Origin: an uncultured Pelagibacteraceae bacterium
GTDB lineage: Bacteria; Pseudomonadota; Alphaproteobacteria; Pelagibacterales; Pelagibacteraceae
DNA length: 64,000 nt
Assembly (NCBI GenBank): GCA_902566945.1
Contig: CACFKZ010000005.1
Coordinates: 1 to 64,000, forward strand
Direction: 5' to 3'
Below the pieces are notes generated by a model. That model was given only the letters and a program-made list of their open reading frames with translations. It did no database searches and had not been told where the DNA came from. Shown here one piece after another: positions 33,072 through 42,379 of this stretch. How positions within the stretch are numbered: the first letter of the stretch is position 1; the number at the start of each line of letters is the position of its first letter. A program made the position numbers and the translations under genes.

Positions 33072-33642
33072 CTTTTTTTTTTAAATTTCTAAATGCAATA
33101 AACCTGTGATCGATTCTAATTTTTTTTGATTTCTGCATTTCACCAAATGTTTTATTATAATTATCTGGAATAAATATCGGATCATATCCAAAACCATTTT
33201 TCCCTATAATATTGTATGAGATGCTACCTTTGATTTTACCAATCACATTGATTGGTTTTTTTTTAGGTAACTTAAAAGATAAACTACACACAAAAGTTGC
33301 AGATCTATTTTTTTTATTTTTCATTTTATTTAGAATATATTTCATAGCTTTCAGGAAACTACCATGTCTCTTTGCTAGCCGAGCAGAGTAGACTCCTGGT
33401 TTTTGATTAAGCGCCCTAATACATAAACCAGAGTCATCAGATATTACAGGGAAGTCAACATATTGTGAAAAAAAATTTGCTTTAAGTTTAGAGTTTGATG
33501 TAAATGTTTTTCCCGTCTCTTTGGGACTGGGTATTTTGAGTAAAGTTGGATTAATTTTTCTAATTTTTTTTGATATCAAAAATGAGATTTCCTTGAATTT
33601 TCCTTTATTATGTGTGCCGATTAATATTTTTTTCATTTCCAC
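33058..33642 (-). CDS. rdgB: Non-canonical purine NTP pyrophosphatase (likely start MKKILIGTHN)
   Basis: IGTHNKGKFKEI; VISDDSGLCIRALNQKPGVYSARLA. Confidence 0.93.
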   Translation of the reverse strand: MEMKKILIGTHNKGKFKEISFLISKKIRKINPTLLKIPSPKETGKTFTSNSKLKANFFSQYVDFPVISDDSGLCIRALNQKPGVYSARLAKRHGSFLKAMKYILNKMKNKKNRSATFVCSLSFKLPKKKPINVIGKIKGSISYNIIGKNGFGYDPIFIPDNYNKTFGEMQKSKKIRIDHRFIAFRNLKKKVKIL

Positions 33643-33679
33643 CTAGTAATTTAATAAATGTTTATTATATAGCAATTAG

Positions 33680-34258
33680 ATGTCTGAAAATAATGAAAAA
33701 AACATAAAAGAAGCTGAAAAGAGCCATGAAACCTCTGAAGAAAAAAAAGAGGAACTTTCGGTTGATCAAAAGTTAAAAGAAGCTGAAAATAAACTTCTTA
33801 GATCTTTAGCTGAGATTGAAAATCAGAGAAGAAGGTTTGAAAAGGAAATTAAAGATGCTTTTGAATTTGGGTCTTTTAATTTTGCAAAAGAAAGCTTGGC
33901 TATCCTTGATAATTTGGACAGAGCAAAGAATGCTATTAAAAATGATGAAGTTTTAAAAACAAATAAAGATTTAGAGAGGTTTTTAGAAAATATCTCAATA
34001 ATTGAAAAGGATTTGGTTACAATATTTGAAAAAAATAGAATTACAAAAATTAATGCCAAAGGGAAAAAGTTTGATCCAAATCTTCATCAAGCAATGGCAG
34101 AAATAGAGGATGAAAATTCAGAAGTGGGAACAATAGTACAAGAAATACAATGTGGCTACATGTTTGGTGAAAGACTGTTGAGACCGGCATTGGTAGGGGT
34201 TTCAAAGAAAAAGGTTTCAAAAAGTGAGGAAAAAAGTGAAAAAAAAGACAAGAATTAA
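33680..34258 (+). CDS. grpE: GrpE nucleotide exchange factor
   Basis: LRSLAEIENQRRRFEKEI; FDPNLHQAMAEIEDEN; directly upstream of dnaK. Confidence 0.95.
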   Translation: MSENNEKNIKEAEKSHETSEEKKEELSVDQKLKEAENKLLRSLAEIENQRRRFEKEIKDAFEFGSFNFAKESLAILDNLDRAKNAIKNDEVLKTNKDLERFLENISIIEKDLVTIFEKNRITKINAKGKKFDPNLHQAMAEIEDENSEVGTIVQEIQCGYMFGERLLRPALVGVSKKKVSKSEEKSEKKDKN

Positions 34259-34312
34259 CCTTGTAGTAGGAAAAAAAACACCCATATAGAAATCAACAAA
34301 AGGAACAAAATA

Positions 34313-36244
34313 ATGAGTAAAGTAATAGGTATTGATTTAGGGACGACCAATTCTTGTGTTGCCATCATGGATGGATCACAAGCAAAAGTTTTAGAAAATG
34401 TTGAAGGTGCAAGAACGACTCCATCAGTCGTAGCATTTTTAGAAAATGATGAAAAATTAGTCGGACAGCCTGCAAAAAGACAAGCTGTTACTAATGCAGG
34501 AGATACTATATTTGCGGTTAAGAGACTTATTGGTAGAAAATTTGATGGCCCTTCAGTTCAAAAAGATATTTCGAAAGTTCCATACAAAATTGTAAAATCG
34601 GACAATGGTGATGCCTGGGTTGAGGGTAAAAGTAAAAAATATTCTCCAGCGCAAATTTCTGCTTTTGTTTTACAAAAAATGAAGGAGACAGCTGAAAAAT
34701 ATTTAGGTCAAGCTGTAACGAAAGCAGTTATAACTGTACCAGCTTATTTCAATGACTCACAGAGACAAGCAACAAAAGATGCAGGTAAAATTGCTGGATT
34801 AGAAGTTTTAAGGATTATAAACGAACCTACCGCAGCTTCTCTTGCTTATGGGTTAGATAAAAAAGGTGGTAAGAAAATTGCTGTTTATGACTTGGGCGGA
34901 GGTACATTCGATATATCAATCTTGGAAATAGGTGATGGAGTATTTGAAGTAAAATCTACAAATGGAGATACTTTTTTAGGTGGAGAAGATTTTGACGATG
35001 CTATTGTTGAATATCTTGCTACTGAGTTTAAAAAAGATAACGGTATCGATTTAAAAACTGACAAGTTAGCACTGCAAAGGTTGAAGGAAGCAGCTGAAAA
35101 AGCTAAGATTGAACTTTCTTCTGCTGCTCAAACTGAAATAAACTTACCATTTATAACTGCAGATAAATCTGGTCCAAAACATTTAAACCTAAAATTCACC
35201 AGAGCTAAACTAGAGGCCTTAGTGCAAGGATTAGTTGATAGAACTTTAGAACCCTGCAAAACAGCCTTAAAAGATTCTGGATTTTCAGCTGCTGAAATAA
35301 ATGAAGTAGTGCTTGTAGGTGGGATGACAAGAATGCCAAAAATAATTGAAACTGTTAAAAACTTCTTCGGAAAGGAGCCTAACAAAAGTGTAAATCCTGA
35401 CGAAGTAGTTGCGATGGGTGCAGCAATTCAAGGCGGAGTGCTTCAAGGTGATGTGAAAGATGTGTTGCTCTTAGATGTAACCCCACTTTCGCTTGGTATA
35501 GAAACACTTGGTGGCGTTTCAACGAAATTGATTGAAAAAAACACAACAATACCAACAAAAAAAAGTCAGGTTTTTTCAACAGCAGAAGATAATCAGCCTG
35601 CTGTCTCTATCAGAGTTTTACAAGGTGAAAGAGAGATGGCCGCAGATAACAAAATTTTAGGTAACTTCGAATTAGTTGGTATTCCTCCAGCACCAAGAGG
35701 TACACCACAAATAGAAGTTACATTTGATATTGACGCTAATGGAATAGTTAGCGTTTCCGCTAAAGATAAAGGAACTGGAAAAGAGCAGAAAATACAAATT
35801 CAAGCTTCCGGCGGTCTTTCTGATGAGGAAATACAAAAGATGGTTAAAGATGCTGAGGCTAATAAAGAAGCTGACAAAAAGAAAAGAGAGACAGTGGATG
35901 CAAGAAACCAAGCAGATAGTTTAGTTTTCTCGACAGAAAAGAGCTTGAAAGAACATGGAGACAAAGTTTCAGCTGAAGAGAAAAAAGGAATAGAAAATGG
36001 AATTGCTGATCTAAAAAAATCTTTGGAGGGAACTGACGTTGAAGATATTAAGAAAAAAACTCAAAGTTTGATTCAAGTTTCAATGAAACTGGGTGAAGCG
36101 GTATATAAAAGTCAACAAAAAACAAGTAATGATGATAATGATAAAGGTAGTGGTGGACCGAAGAATGAAAAACCTGGTGAGAAAGATAATGTTGTTGATG
36201 CAGATTTTGAAGACGTAAAAGAAGATAAAGAAAAGAGCGCCTAA
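34313..36244 (+). CDS. dnaK: Chaperone DnaK
   Basis: Full-length Hsp70: [28 protein letters not shown]. Confidence 0.98.
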   Translation: MSKVIGIDLGTTNSCVAIMDGSQAKVLENVEGARTTPSVVAFLENDEKLVGQPAKRQAVTNAGDTIFAVKRLIGRKFDGPSVQKDISKVPYKIVKSDNGDAWVEGKSKKYSPAQISAFVLQKMKETAEKYLGQAVTKAVITVPAYFNDSQRQATKDAGKIAGLEVLRIINEPTAASLAYGLDKKGGKKIAVYDLGGGTFDISILEIGDGVFEVKSTNGDTFLGGEDFDDAIVEYLATEFKKDNGIDLKTDKLALQRLKEAAEKAKIELSSAAQTEINLPFITADKSGPKHLNLKFTRAKLEALVQGLVDRTLEPCKTALKDSGFSAAEINEVVLVGGMTRMPKIIETVKNFFGKEPNKSVNPDEVVAMGAAIQGGVLQGDVKDVLLLDVTPLSLGIETLGGVSTKLIEKNTTIPTKKSQVFSTAEDNQPAVSIRVLQGEREMAADNKILGNFELVGIPPAPRGTPQIEVTFDIDANGIVSVSAKDKGTGKEQKIQIQASGGLSDEEIQKMVKDAEANKEADKKKRETVDARNQADSLVFSTEKSLKEHGDKVSAEEKKGIENGIADLKKSLEGTDVEDIKKKTQSLIQVSMKLGEAVYKSQQKTSNDDNDKGSGGPKNEKPGEKDNVVDADFEDVKEDKEKSA

Positions 36245-36267
36245 GATAAAAAATAAGGAGACGTCCT

Positions 36268-37392
36268 GTGGCTAAAAGAGATTGTTATGATGTCTTAGGT
36301 ATTCCTAGAGGAGCTTCAAAAGATGATATTAAAAAAGCTTATAGAAAATTAGCACTTAAATACCATCCAGACAAGAACAAAGGTGACAAAGCTTCTGAAG
36401 AAAAATTTAAAGAAGCAAGCGAAGCATATCACATACTTTCAGATGACAAGAGAAAGGCAAACTATGACCAATTCGGCCATGCTGCTTTTGAAGGTGGCGG
36501 AGGGTCAGGTGGATTTCAAGGTTTCGGAGGATTTGATAGTTCATCTTTCTCAGATATTTTTGAGGATTTCTTTAGTGACTTTGGTGGTGGTTCTTCAAGA
36601 AGGACAAGCAATAGGGGAAATGATTTAAGGTATGATGTCAGTATAAGCTTAGAGGATGCTTATACAGGAACCGAAAAAAATGTCAGATACACTACCTATA
36701 AATCTTGCAAATCATGTTCAGGGAGTGGAGCAGCGAAAGGATCAAAACCAATCAGATGCGATTATTGTTCGGGTAGAGGAAAGGTAAGAACAAATCAAGG
36801 ATTCTTTACTGTTCAACAAACATGTCCTCAATGTAGTGGTTATGGAGAAATGATTGGCACTCCTTGTAACAAATGCAGTGGTAATGGAAAAATGCAAGCG
36901 AACGAAAACGTGACAGTAAAAATTCCAAAAGGGGTTGATGATGGAACAAGAATAAGGTTGTCAGGTAAAGGTGAAGCCGGATCAAAAGGTGGGTCAAGTG
37001 GAGATTTATATCTATTCATATCAATTGACAATCATAGTATTTTTAAAAGATCAGATGAAAATTTGTATTATGAGTTGCCTGTCTCTTTTTCAGATGCAGC
37101 ACTAGGTGCTTCGGTTGAAGTCCCTTCAATTGACGGAGGAAAATCTAAGATAAAAATTCCTTCAGGAACTCAACATGGAAAACAATTCAGATTAAAAGGT
37201 AAAGGTATGCCAATTCTAAAAAGAAGCATGTTTGGTGATCTCTATATTAGAATTGTAACTCAAGTACCAACGTCACTTTCTAAAAGGCAAAAAGAAATAT
37301 TAGAAGAATTTAATGAAATCGAGTCAAGTAAACCAGATCCGGTAATTAAAAGCTTTTTTGAAAAGGCTAAAAAATTCTGGACAAAAACTTAA
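36268..37392 (+). CDS. dnaJ: Chaperone DnaJ (GTG start)
   Basis: J domain with HPDKN, G/F region, four CxxCxGxG-type repeats. Confidence 0.98.
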   Translation: MAKRDCYDVLGIPRGASKDDIKKAYRKLALKYHPDKNKGDKASEEKFKEASEAYHILSDDKRKANYDQFGHAAFEGGGGSGGFQGFGGFDSSSFSDIFEDFFSDFGGGSSRRTSNRGNDLRYDVSISLEDAYTGTEKNVRYTTYKSCKSCSGSGAAKGSKPIRCDYCSGRGKVRTNQGFFTVQQTCPQCSGYGEMIGTPCNKCSGNGKMQANENVTVKIPKGVDDGTRIRLSGKGEAGSKGGSSGDLYLFISIDNHSIFKRSDENLYYELPVSFSDAALGASVEVPSIDGGKSKIKIPSGTQHGKQFRLKGKGMPILKRSMFGDLYIRIVTQVPTSLSKRQKEILEEFNEIESSKPDPVIKSFFEKAKKFWTKT

Positions 37393-37397
37393 TTTAA

Positions 37398-37568
37398 ATG
37401 GAAACAGATCAAATAATGTCTGCAATATTTCTCATTGCAGTTCTTGCTTTAATCTTACCGAGTTTTTTATCCACCAATAATAGATTGAAGCAATTTTTAA
37501 ACAATTTATCTATCTGGACTATAATTGTACTAGTAATTATTATAGTTATTTATTTGATTGAACAATGA
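37398..37568 (+). CDS. 56-aa two-TM small membrane protein, absent from the supplied ORF track
   Basis: METDQIMSAIFLIAVLALILPSFLSTNNRLKQFLNNLSIWTIIVLVIIIVIYLIEQ*; stop overlaps dapB start (ATGA). Confidence 0.8.
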   Translation: METDQIMSAIFLIAVLALILPSFLSTNNRLKQFLNNLSIWTIIVLVIIIVIYLIEQ

Positions 37569-38341
37569 AAAAAATTAATATAGCCATAACTGGTTGCATG
37601 GGTAGAATGGGTCAACAGCTCATTAGGTCATCAAAAAAAGATAGAGCTTTTAAAATTGTTTCTCTAACCGAAAACAGAAAGATAAATAAAAAAATTTCAG
37701 GGATACAACCTGAATTAAATTCTATAAATTCATTTAAAAAAGCTCATGTGATAATTGATTTTACAGTTCCTAAATGTACTATAGAAATTCTCAAAATTGC
37801 AGCAAAACAAAAAAAGAAAATCATAATTGGGACAACAGGTTTTTCAAAAAAAAATGAAAATTTAATAAAAAAATTTTCTAAAAAAATTCCAATATTAAAA
37901 GCTGGAAATATGAGTTTAGGCGTTAATTTACTTATGTATCTTACTGAAATTGCATCAAAGTCCTTAGGAAAAAATTTTCTAAGTAAAATTTACGAGGTTC
38001 ACCATAAGAATAAAAAAGATTATCCATCAGGAACTGCTCTAATGCTTGGACGAGGAGTCGCAACTGGAAGAAATAAAGAATTTTACAGTTTAATTGGCAA
38101 GAAATATTTAAATAAGAAATCATTTCCATTTGCAAAAAAGATAAATTTTAACTCAGTAAGGAAAGGAGAAGTAATCGGCGAACATGAAGTCACTTTTTCC
38201 AGTGGCAAGGAAATAGTAACCTTAAATCACGAGTCTTTTGATCGAGCTCTCTACTCAGAAGGTGCTCTAGCTGCTGCAAAGTGGATACTTAATAAAAAAC
38301 CAGGACTCTACTCAATGAGAGACCTTTTAAACTTTAAGTGA
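37565..38341 (+). CDS. dapB: 4-hydroxy-tetrahydrodipicolinate reductase
   Basis: ITGCMGRMGQQLI; GNMSLGVNLL; EVHHKNKKDYPSGTAL. Confidence 0.95.
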   Translation: MKKINIAITGCMGRMGQQLIRSSKKDRAFKIVSLTENRKINKKISGIQPELNSINSFKKAHVIIDFTVPKCTIEILKIAAKQKKKIIIGTTGFSKKNENLIKKFSKKIPILKAGNMSLGVNLLMYLTEIASKSLGKNFLSKIYEVHHKNKKDYPSGTALMLGRGVATGRNKEFYSLIGKKYLNKKSFPFAKKINFNSVRKGEVIGEHEVTFSSGKEIVTLNHESFDRALYSEGALAAAKWILNKKPGLYSMRDLLNFK

Positions 38342-38991
38342 ATAATAAGGAAAAATCTAAGATTATCATCAGGATCTTAAATAATACCTATCCGAAAGTT
38401 CCAATTCCTCTTAATTATAAAAATATATTTACTCTTTTAATATCAGTTCTTTTGTCTGCACAATGCACTGATGTAAATGTAAATAATGTCACAAAGATGA
38501 TTTACCCAAAATATAATAAACCAAAGCATTTTGTAAAGTTGGGTAGAAAAAAAATTGAAAGTTTAATTAAAAGGATTGGGATCTTTAGAGTCAAAGCTAA
38601 AAGTATTTTTTATTTATCTAAAACATTAGTTGAGAAATATAATGGTAAAGTCCCAAATACATATAATGAGCTTGAACAGTTACCAGGCGTTGGGCATAAG
38701 ACAGCTAGCGTTGTGATGTCTCAAGGTTTTGGTTTCCCTGCCTTTCCTGTCGATACTCATATTCATCGACTTGCACAAAGATGGGGTCTTACTAATGGAA
38801 AAAATGTTTCGCAAACAGAAAAAGATTTGAAAAAAATATTTCCAAAGAGATATTGGAACAAATTACATCTTCAAATAATTTGGTATGGTCGAGAGTATTG
38901 TAAAGCAAGAGATTGTTATGGAATAACTTGTAAAATTTGTAAAAGCTGTTATCCAAATAGAAAAAAGCCAATAAAAACTAAAAAAGCATAA
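38338..38991 (+). CDS. nth: Endonuclease III (GTG start)
   Basis: HhH LPGVGHKTASVVM, FPVDTHIHRLAQRWGL, C-terminal Fe-S cysteines. Confidence 0.95.
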   Translation: MNNKEKSKIIIRILNNTYPKVPIPLNYKNIFTLLISVLLSAQCTDVNVNNVTKMIYPKYNKPKHFVKLGRKKIESLIKRIGIFRVKAKSIFYLSKTLVEKYNGKVPNTYNELEQLPGVGHKTASVVMSQGFGFPAFPVDTHIHRLAQRWGLTNGKNVSQTEKDLKKIFPKRYWNKLHLQIIWYGREYCKARDCYGITCKICKSCYPNRKKPIKTKKA

Positions 38992-38997
38992 AATTAT

Positions 38998-39927
38998 ATG
39001 AAAATTTTAGGTATAGGAAACGCAATAGTTGATGTTATTTGCAAAGTAGAAGATAGTTTTTTGGAGCAACATTCATTGACAAAAAGTACAATGAAATTAG
39101 TTGAAGAAAAAGAGTTTAAAAGATTACTTACTAATTTGAAAATAGAAGAGACTGTATCTGGTGGTTCAGTTGCTAATTCTATTGTTGGTTTATCACAATT
39201 AGGAAACAATGTAGGTTTTATTGGCAAAATAAGTGACGATGAACTTGGTAAAAAATATGAGGATGGTCTTAAAAAAGAGAATGTTGAGTATTTTTATTCA
39301 AAGAAAAAAGAGACAGTACCAACTGGTACCTGCTTAATTTTAATCACACCTGATTCTGAAAGAACAATGGTAACTTTTCTTGGCACCGCTGGCAAAATAA
39401 ATGAAAATGATATTGATACTAATGCAATAAAAAAAAGTGAAATTTTATTTCTCGAGGGGTATTTGTGGGATGAAGGTGAGCCAAGAAACGCTTTTGATAA
39501 GGCAATTAATTACGCTAACAAAGTAGCAATGTCTTTATCTGATTTATTTTGTGTAGAGAGGCATAAAAAAAATTTTTTAAATTTAGTAAAACAAAAGTTA
39601 GATATAACTTTTGCTAATGAGCAAGAAATTATGTCTTTGATTGATACCAAAAATTTTGATGATGTGATTCAGTTTTCAAAAGAAATTAAAAAACTAATAA
39701 TTATAACTAGAGGCTCTAAAGGTGCGCTTGCAGTAAACAATGAGGAAGTTTTTGAGTGTTCTGCGCAAAAAGATTTAAAAATCATTGATTTAACTGGAGC
39801 GGGTGATTTATTTGCTAGTGGTTATCTTGATAGTCATATTAAAGGAAAAAAGATAAATGAGTGTTTGAAAAATGGAACCAAAATGTCCTCTAAAATAATT
39901 CAAGTTATTGGCGCTAGGTTGAATTAA
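38998..39927 (+). CDS. PfkB-family (adenosine-kinase-like) sugar kinase
   Basis: GGSVANSIVGLSQLG; DLTGAGDLFASGYL. Confidence 0.93.
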   Translation: MKILGIGNAIVDVICKVEDSFLEQHSLTKSTMKLVEEKEFKRLLTNLKIEETVSGGSVANSIVGLSQLGNNVGFIGKISDDELGKKYEDGLKKENVEYFYSKKKETVPTGTCLILITPDSERTMVTFLGTAGKINENDIDTNAIKKSEILFLEGYLWDEGEPRNAFDKAINYANKVAMSLSDLFCVERHKKNFLNLVKQKLDITFANEQEIMSLIDTKNFDDVIQFSKEIKKLIIITRGSKGALAVNNEEVFECSAQKDLKIIDLTGAGDLFASGYLDSHIKGKKINECLKNGTKMSSKIIQVIGARLN

Positions 39928-39928
39928 A

Positions 39929-40036
39929 TTACTTTTTTCTTCTTTTAAAACTACCTTTACCTTTTTTTGGCTTTATGATTCTTTTGCGATATTTCTTAGT
40001 AAACAAATCTATGGCTATCTTATTCCTCTTTTTCAC
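39929..40036 (-). CDS. arfA: 35-aa ArfA-like alternative ribosome-rescue factor, not in the supplied ORF track
   Basis: GTG start overlapping the stop of the regulator gene; M(V)KKRNKIAIDLFTKKYRKRIIKPKKGKGSFKRRKK*, resembles the ArfA core LFRQRVEKNKKGKGSYMRK. Confidence 0.7.
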   Translation of the reverse strand: MKKRNKIAIDLFTKKYRKRIIKPKKGKGSFKRRKK

Positions 40037-40653
40037 AAATAATATCCGTCTTTATCATTTAAAATAAAATTCTCATCTAAAAAGTTATCTTTAATTTTCT
40101 TTCTAAGTCTATAAATATGCGTCTCCACTGTATGGGTATCAGCATCTGATGAGTAATTCCAAACAGATGATAGTATATTTTTTTTTGAAATAGGTTTTTC
40201 TGAATTTAAAAAGAGTTCAATAAGTTGTATTTCTTTTTCTGTCAAAATTGCAAAATTATCTTTTTTTACAAGTTTTTTTTCATTTTTGTCCAGGATATAA
40301 GATTTTACTTCAATTGAGGAATTTTTATTAAACCTTTTTTTTGCAAAACTGTCCTCAATAATTCTATTTATCTCCTTGATTGAGGTAGGAAGGTAAATTA
40401 TATGATCGAAATTTTCATTAGTTTTACTTTTATTAGAACAAGCAAGTACTTTTAAGCAATCCTTTATGTTAATTATTTTTTTTTTAAATTTGCTAAGTTC
40501 ATGTTCATAACAGATCAATCCTTGGAATTTTTTTTCCTCAAAAACATTAATATTTTTAAAGTTAATTAAGTTAAACTTTAAAAATGGCTTAAGTTCATTT
40601 AATGTGGAAATAAAACTGTCAGGCCCAAGAATTAAAATATTTATTTTATGCAT
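40033..40653 (-). CDS. OmpR-type winged-helix response regulator with degenerate receiver (start reassigned to MHKIN)
   Basis: C-term LTEKEIQLIELFLNSEKPISKKNILSSVWNYSSDADTHTVETHIYRLRKKI; no clear phosphoacceptor aspartate. Confidence 0.75.
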   Translation of the reverse strand: MHKINILILGPDSFISTLNELKPFLKFNLINFKNINVFEEKKFQGLICYEHELSKFKKKIINIKDCLKVLACSNKSKTNENFDHIIYLPTSIKEINRIIEDSFAKKRFNKNSSIEVKSYILDKNEKKLVKKDNFAILTEKEIQLIELFLNSEKPISKKNILSSVWNYSSDADTHTVETHIYRLRKKIKDNFLDENFILNDKDGYYL

Positions 40654-41139
40654 ATATACGTAAATAAAAAATACCTTACTTATCAGAATAATAAAGTAAA
40701 ATGTGCGATAGGTAAAAGAGGAATTGGCAGAAAACAAAAAGAAGGTGATCAAATAACACCTCGAGGCACATTTAGAGTTAGGAATATTTTATACAGAAAA
40801 GATAAAATAAATTATCTTAAATCTTTAATAAAAAAAACTACAATAAAAAGGAATATGGGATGGTGTGATGATCCTAAATCAAAAGATTACAACAAGCTTA
40901 TTAAATTTCCTTTTAATTATAAATCAGAAAAACTTTATAGATCTAACAATATTTACGACATTATATTAGTATTAAACTTTAATATGCAACCTATTAAAAA
41001 AAATAAAGGAAGTGCTATTTTTATTCATGTATCTAATAATAAATATAGTCCTACACAGGGATGCATTGCTTTAAAAAAAAAGGATTTGATAAAATTAGTT
41101 AAATTTATAAATAAAAAGACAAAAATTATTATAAGTTAA
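40648..41139 (+). CDS. L,D-transpeptidase/YkuD-domain protein
   Basis: TPRGTFRV; IFIHVSNNKYSPTQGCIAL (H...GC motif). Confidence 0.8.
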   Translation: MHIYVNKKYLTYQNNKVKCAIGKRGIGRKQKEGDQITPRGTFRVRNILYRKDKINYLKSLIKKTTIKRNMGWCDDPKSKDYNKLIKFPFNYKSEKLYRSNNIYDIILVLNFNMQPIKKNKGSAIFIHVSNNKYSPTQGCIALKKKDLIKLVKFINKKTKIIIS

Positions 41140-41786
41140 GATCTTTCACCAAAAATAGAGCTTCCAAGCCTGATATAGGTTGAGTTGTGTCTGATCGCAT
41201 CTTCATAATCTGATGACATTCCCATGCTCAATTCATTTAAGCCTAAGGATTTATTTAAAAAATTTAAATGTTCAAAATATTTGTTATGATTGTTATCATT
41301 TGGTGGGATAATCATTAAGCCTAAGATAGATAATTTTTTTTCTTTTGAACAATAATTAAAAAAGTCTTCAAGGTCACTTATCGGTATTCCTGTTTTTTGA
41401 GTTTCATTACCAATATTAACTTGTATAAAATATTTTAATTTTTTTTCATTATTGTTTTCAAAATTAGAGAAAATATCTGCAAGCTTTTGATTATCTAATG
41501 AATGTATATAATCAAATAATTGTGCTGCGCTTTTAGCTTTATTGCTCTGAAGCTTGCCAATCATATGGAGTTTTAAATTCTTTCTTTTAAGTTTTATTTC
41601 ATTCCATTTAGCTTGTGCCTCTTGAACTTTATTTTCACCAAAATGAATATGACCGTATTCAATTAAAGGCATTATTTTTTCTAATGTAAAAGTTTTACTA
41701 ACTGCTACAATATTTACAACTTTATTAGGGTTTAAGTTATTAATATTGGAATTTATTTTATTGAATCTATCTATTATTGTGTCCAT
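41136..41786 (-). CDS. YggS-family PLP homeostasis protein
   Basis: VAVSKTF, HFGENKVQEAQAKW, GLMIIPP, SMGMSSDYEDAI. Confidence 0.95.
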   Translation of the reverse strand: MDTIIDRFNKINSNINNLNPNKVVNIVAVSKTFTLEKIMPLIEYGHIHFGENKVQEAQAKWNEIKLKRKNLKLHMIGKLQSNKAKSAAQLFDYIHSLDNQKLADIFSNFENNNEKKLKYFIQVNIGNETQKTGIPISDLEDFFNYCSKEKKLSILGLMIIPPNDNNHNKYFEHLNFLNKSLGLNELSMGMSSDYEDAIRHNSTYIRLGSSIFGERS

Positions 41787-42362
41787 ATGTTTATTTTTAA
41801 AAAAAAATATTTTTTAATTATCGAAAATATAAGTGATATTAATTTATCAGATATAAAAAGATATAATAAATTTTTAATAATTTATAGAAATAACAAAAAC
41901 ATTGTAAATACCGAAGATTTATTTAATTTTAGAAAGAAATGTCGATTAAGGCGTATAAGATTTTTCGTCGCAAATAATCTAAAATTGGCTATCAAACTAA
42001 AAGCTGACGGTGTTTATTTATCATCAAAAAACAATGATTTTAAGGCCCTTAACGTAAGAAAAGATAATTTTAGTATCATGGGTTCAGCTCATAATTTGAA
42101 AGAGATTAATTTAAAGGAAAAACAAAATTGTAAATATATCCTTCTTTCTAAGTTATTCACTGTAAATTACGATAAAAAATCGCCTACTCTAGGTCTAATA
42201 AAATTCAATAAATATGCTCAGTATCGTAAAAACAAGCTTATTCCATTAGGTGGAATTAAGTTATCAAATTTAAATAGCCTTAGGTTTGTAATTTCTGAAG
42301 GTTTTGCAGTTTTATCAGAGTTAAAAAAAAAGCCGGTTAAAATAATTAACCGGCTTTTTTAA
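41787..42362 (+). CDS. ThiE/TenI-like thiamine phosphate synthase family protein
   Basis: KADGVYLSS, IMGSAHN, KKSPTLGLIKF, IPLGGIKLSN. Confidence 0.75.
   Translation: MFIFKKKYFLIIENISDINLSDIKRYNKFLIIYRNNKNIVNTEDLFNFRKKCRLRRIRFFVANNLKLAIKLKADGVYLSSKNNDFKALNVRKDNFSIMGSAHNLKEINLKEKQNCKYILLSKLFTVNYDKKSPTLGLIKFNKYAQYRKNKLIPLGGIKLSNLNSLRFVISEGFAVLSELKKKPVKIINRLF
42327..42360. terminator. Bidirectional intrinsic terminator embedded in the 3' end of the thiE-like CDS
   Basis: AAAAGCCGGTTAA-AATAA-TTAACCGGCTTTT with A/T tracts on both sides, between convergent genes. Confidence 0.9.
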
Positions 42363-42379
42363 ATTAAGAATAAAAGTTA

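Noticed and set aside
36383-36628. Alternative-frame ORF inside dnaJ
   Set aside because: Overlaps the J-domain coding frame; no independent evidence.
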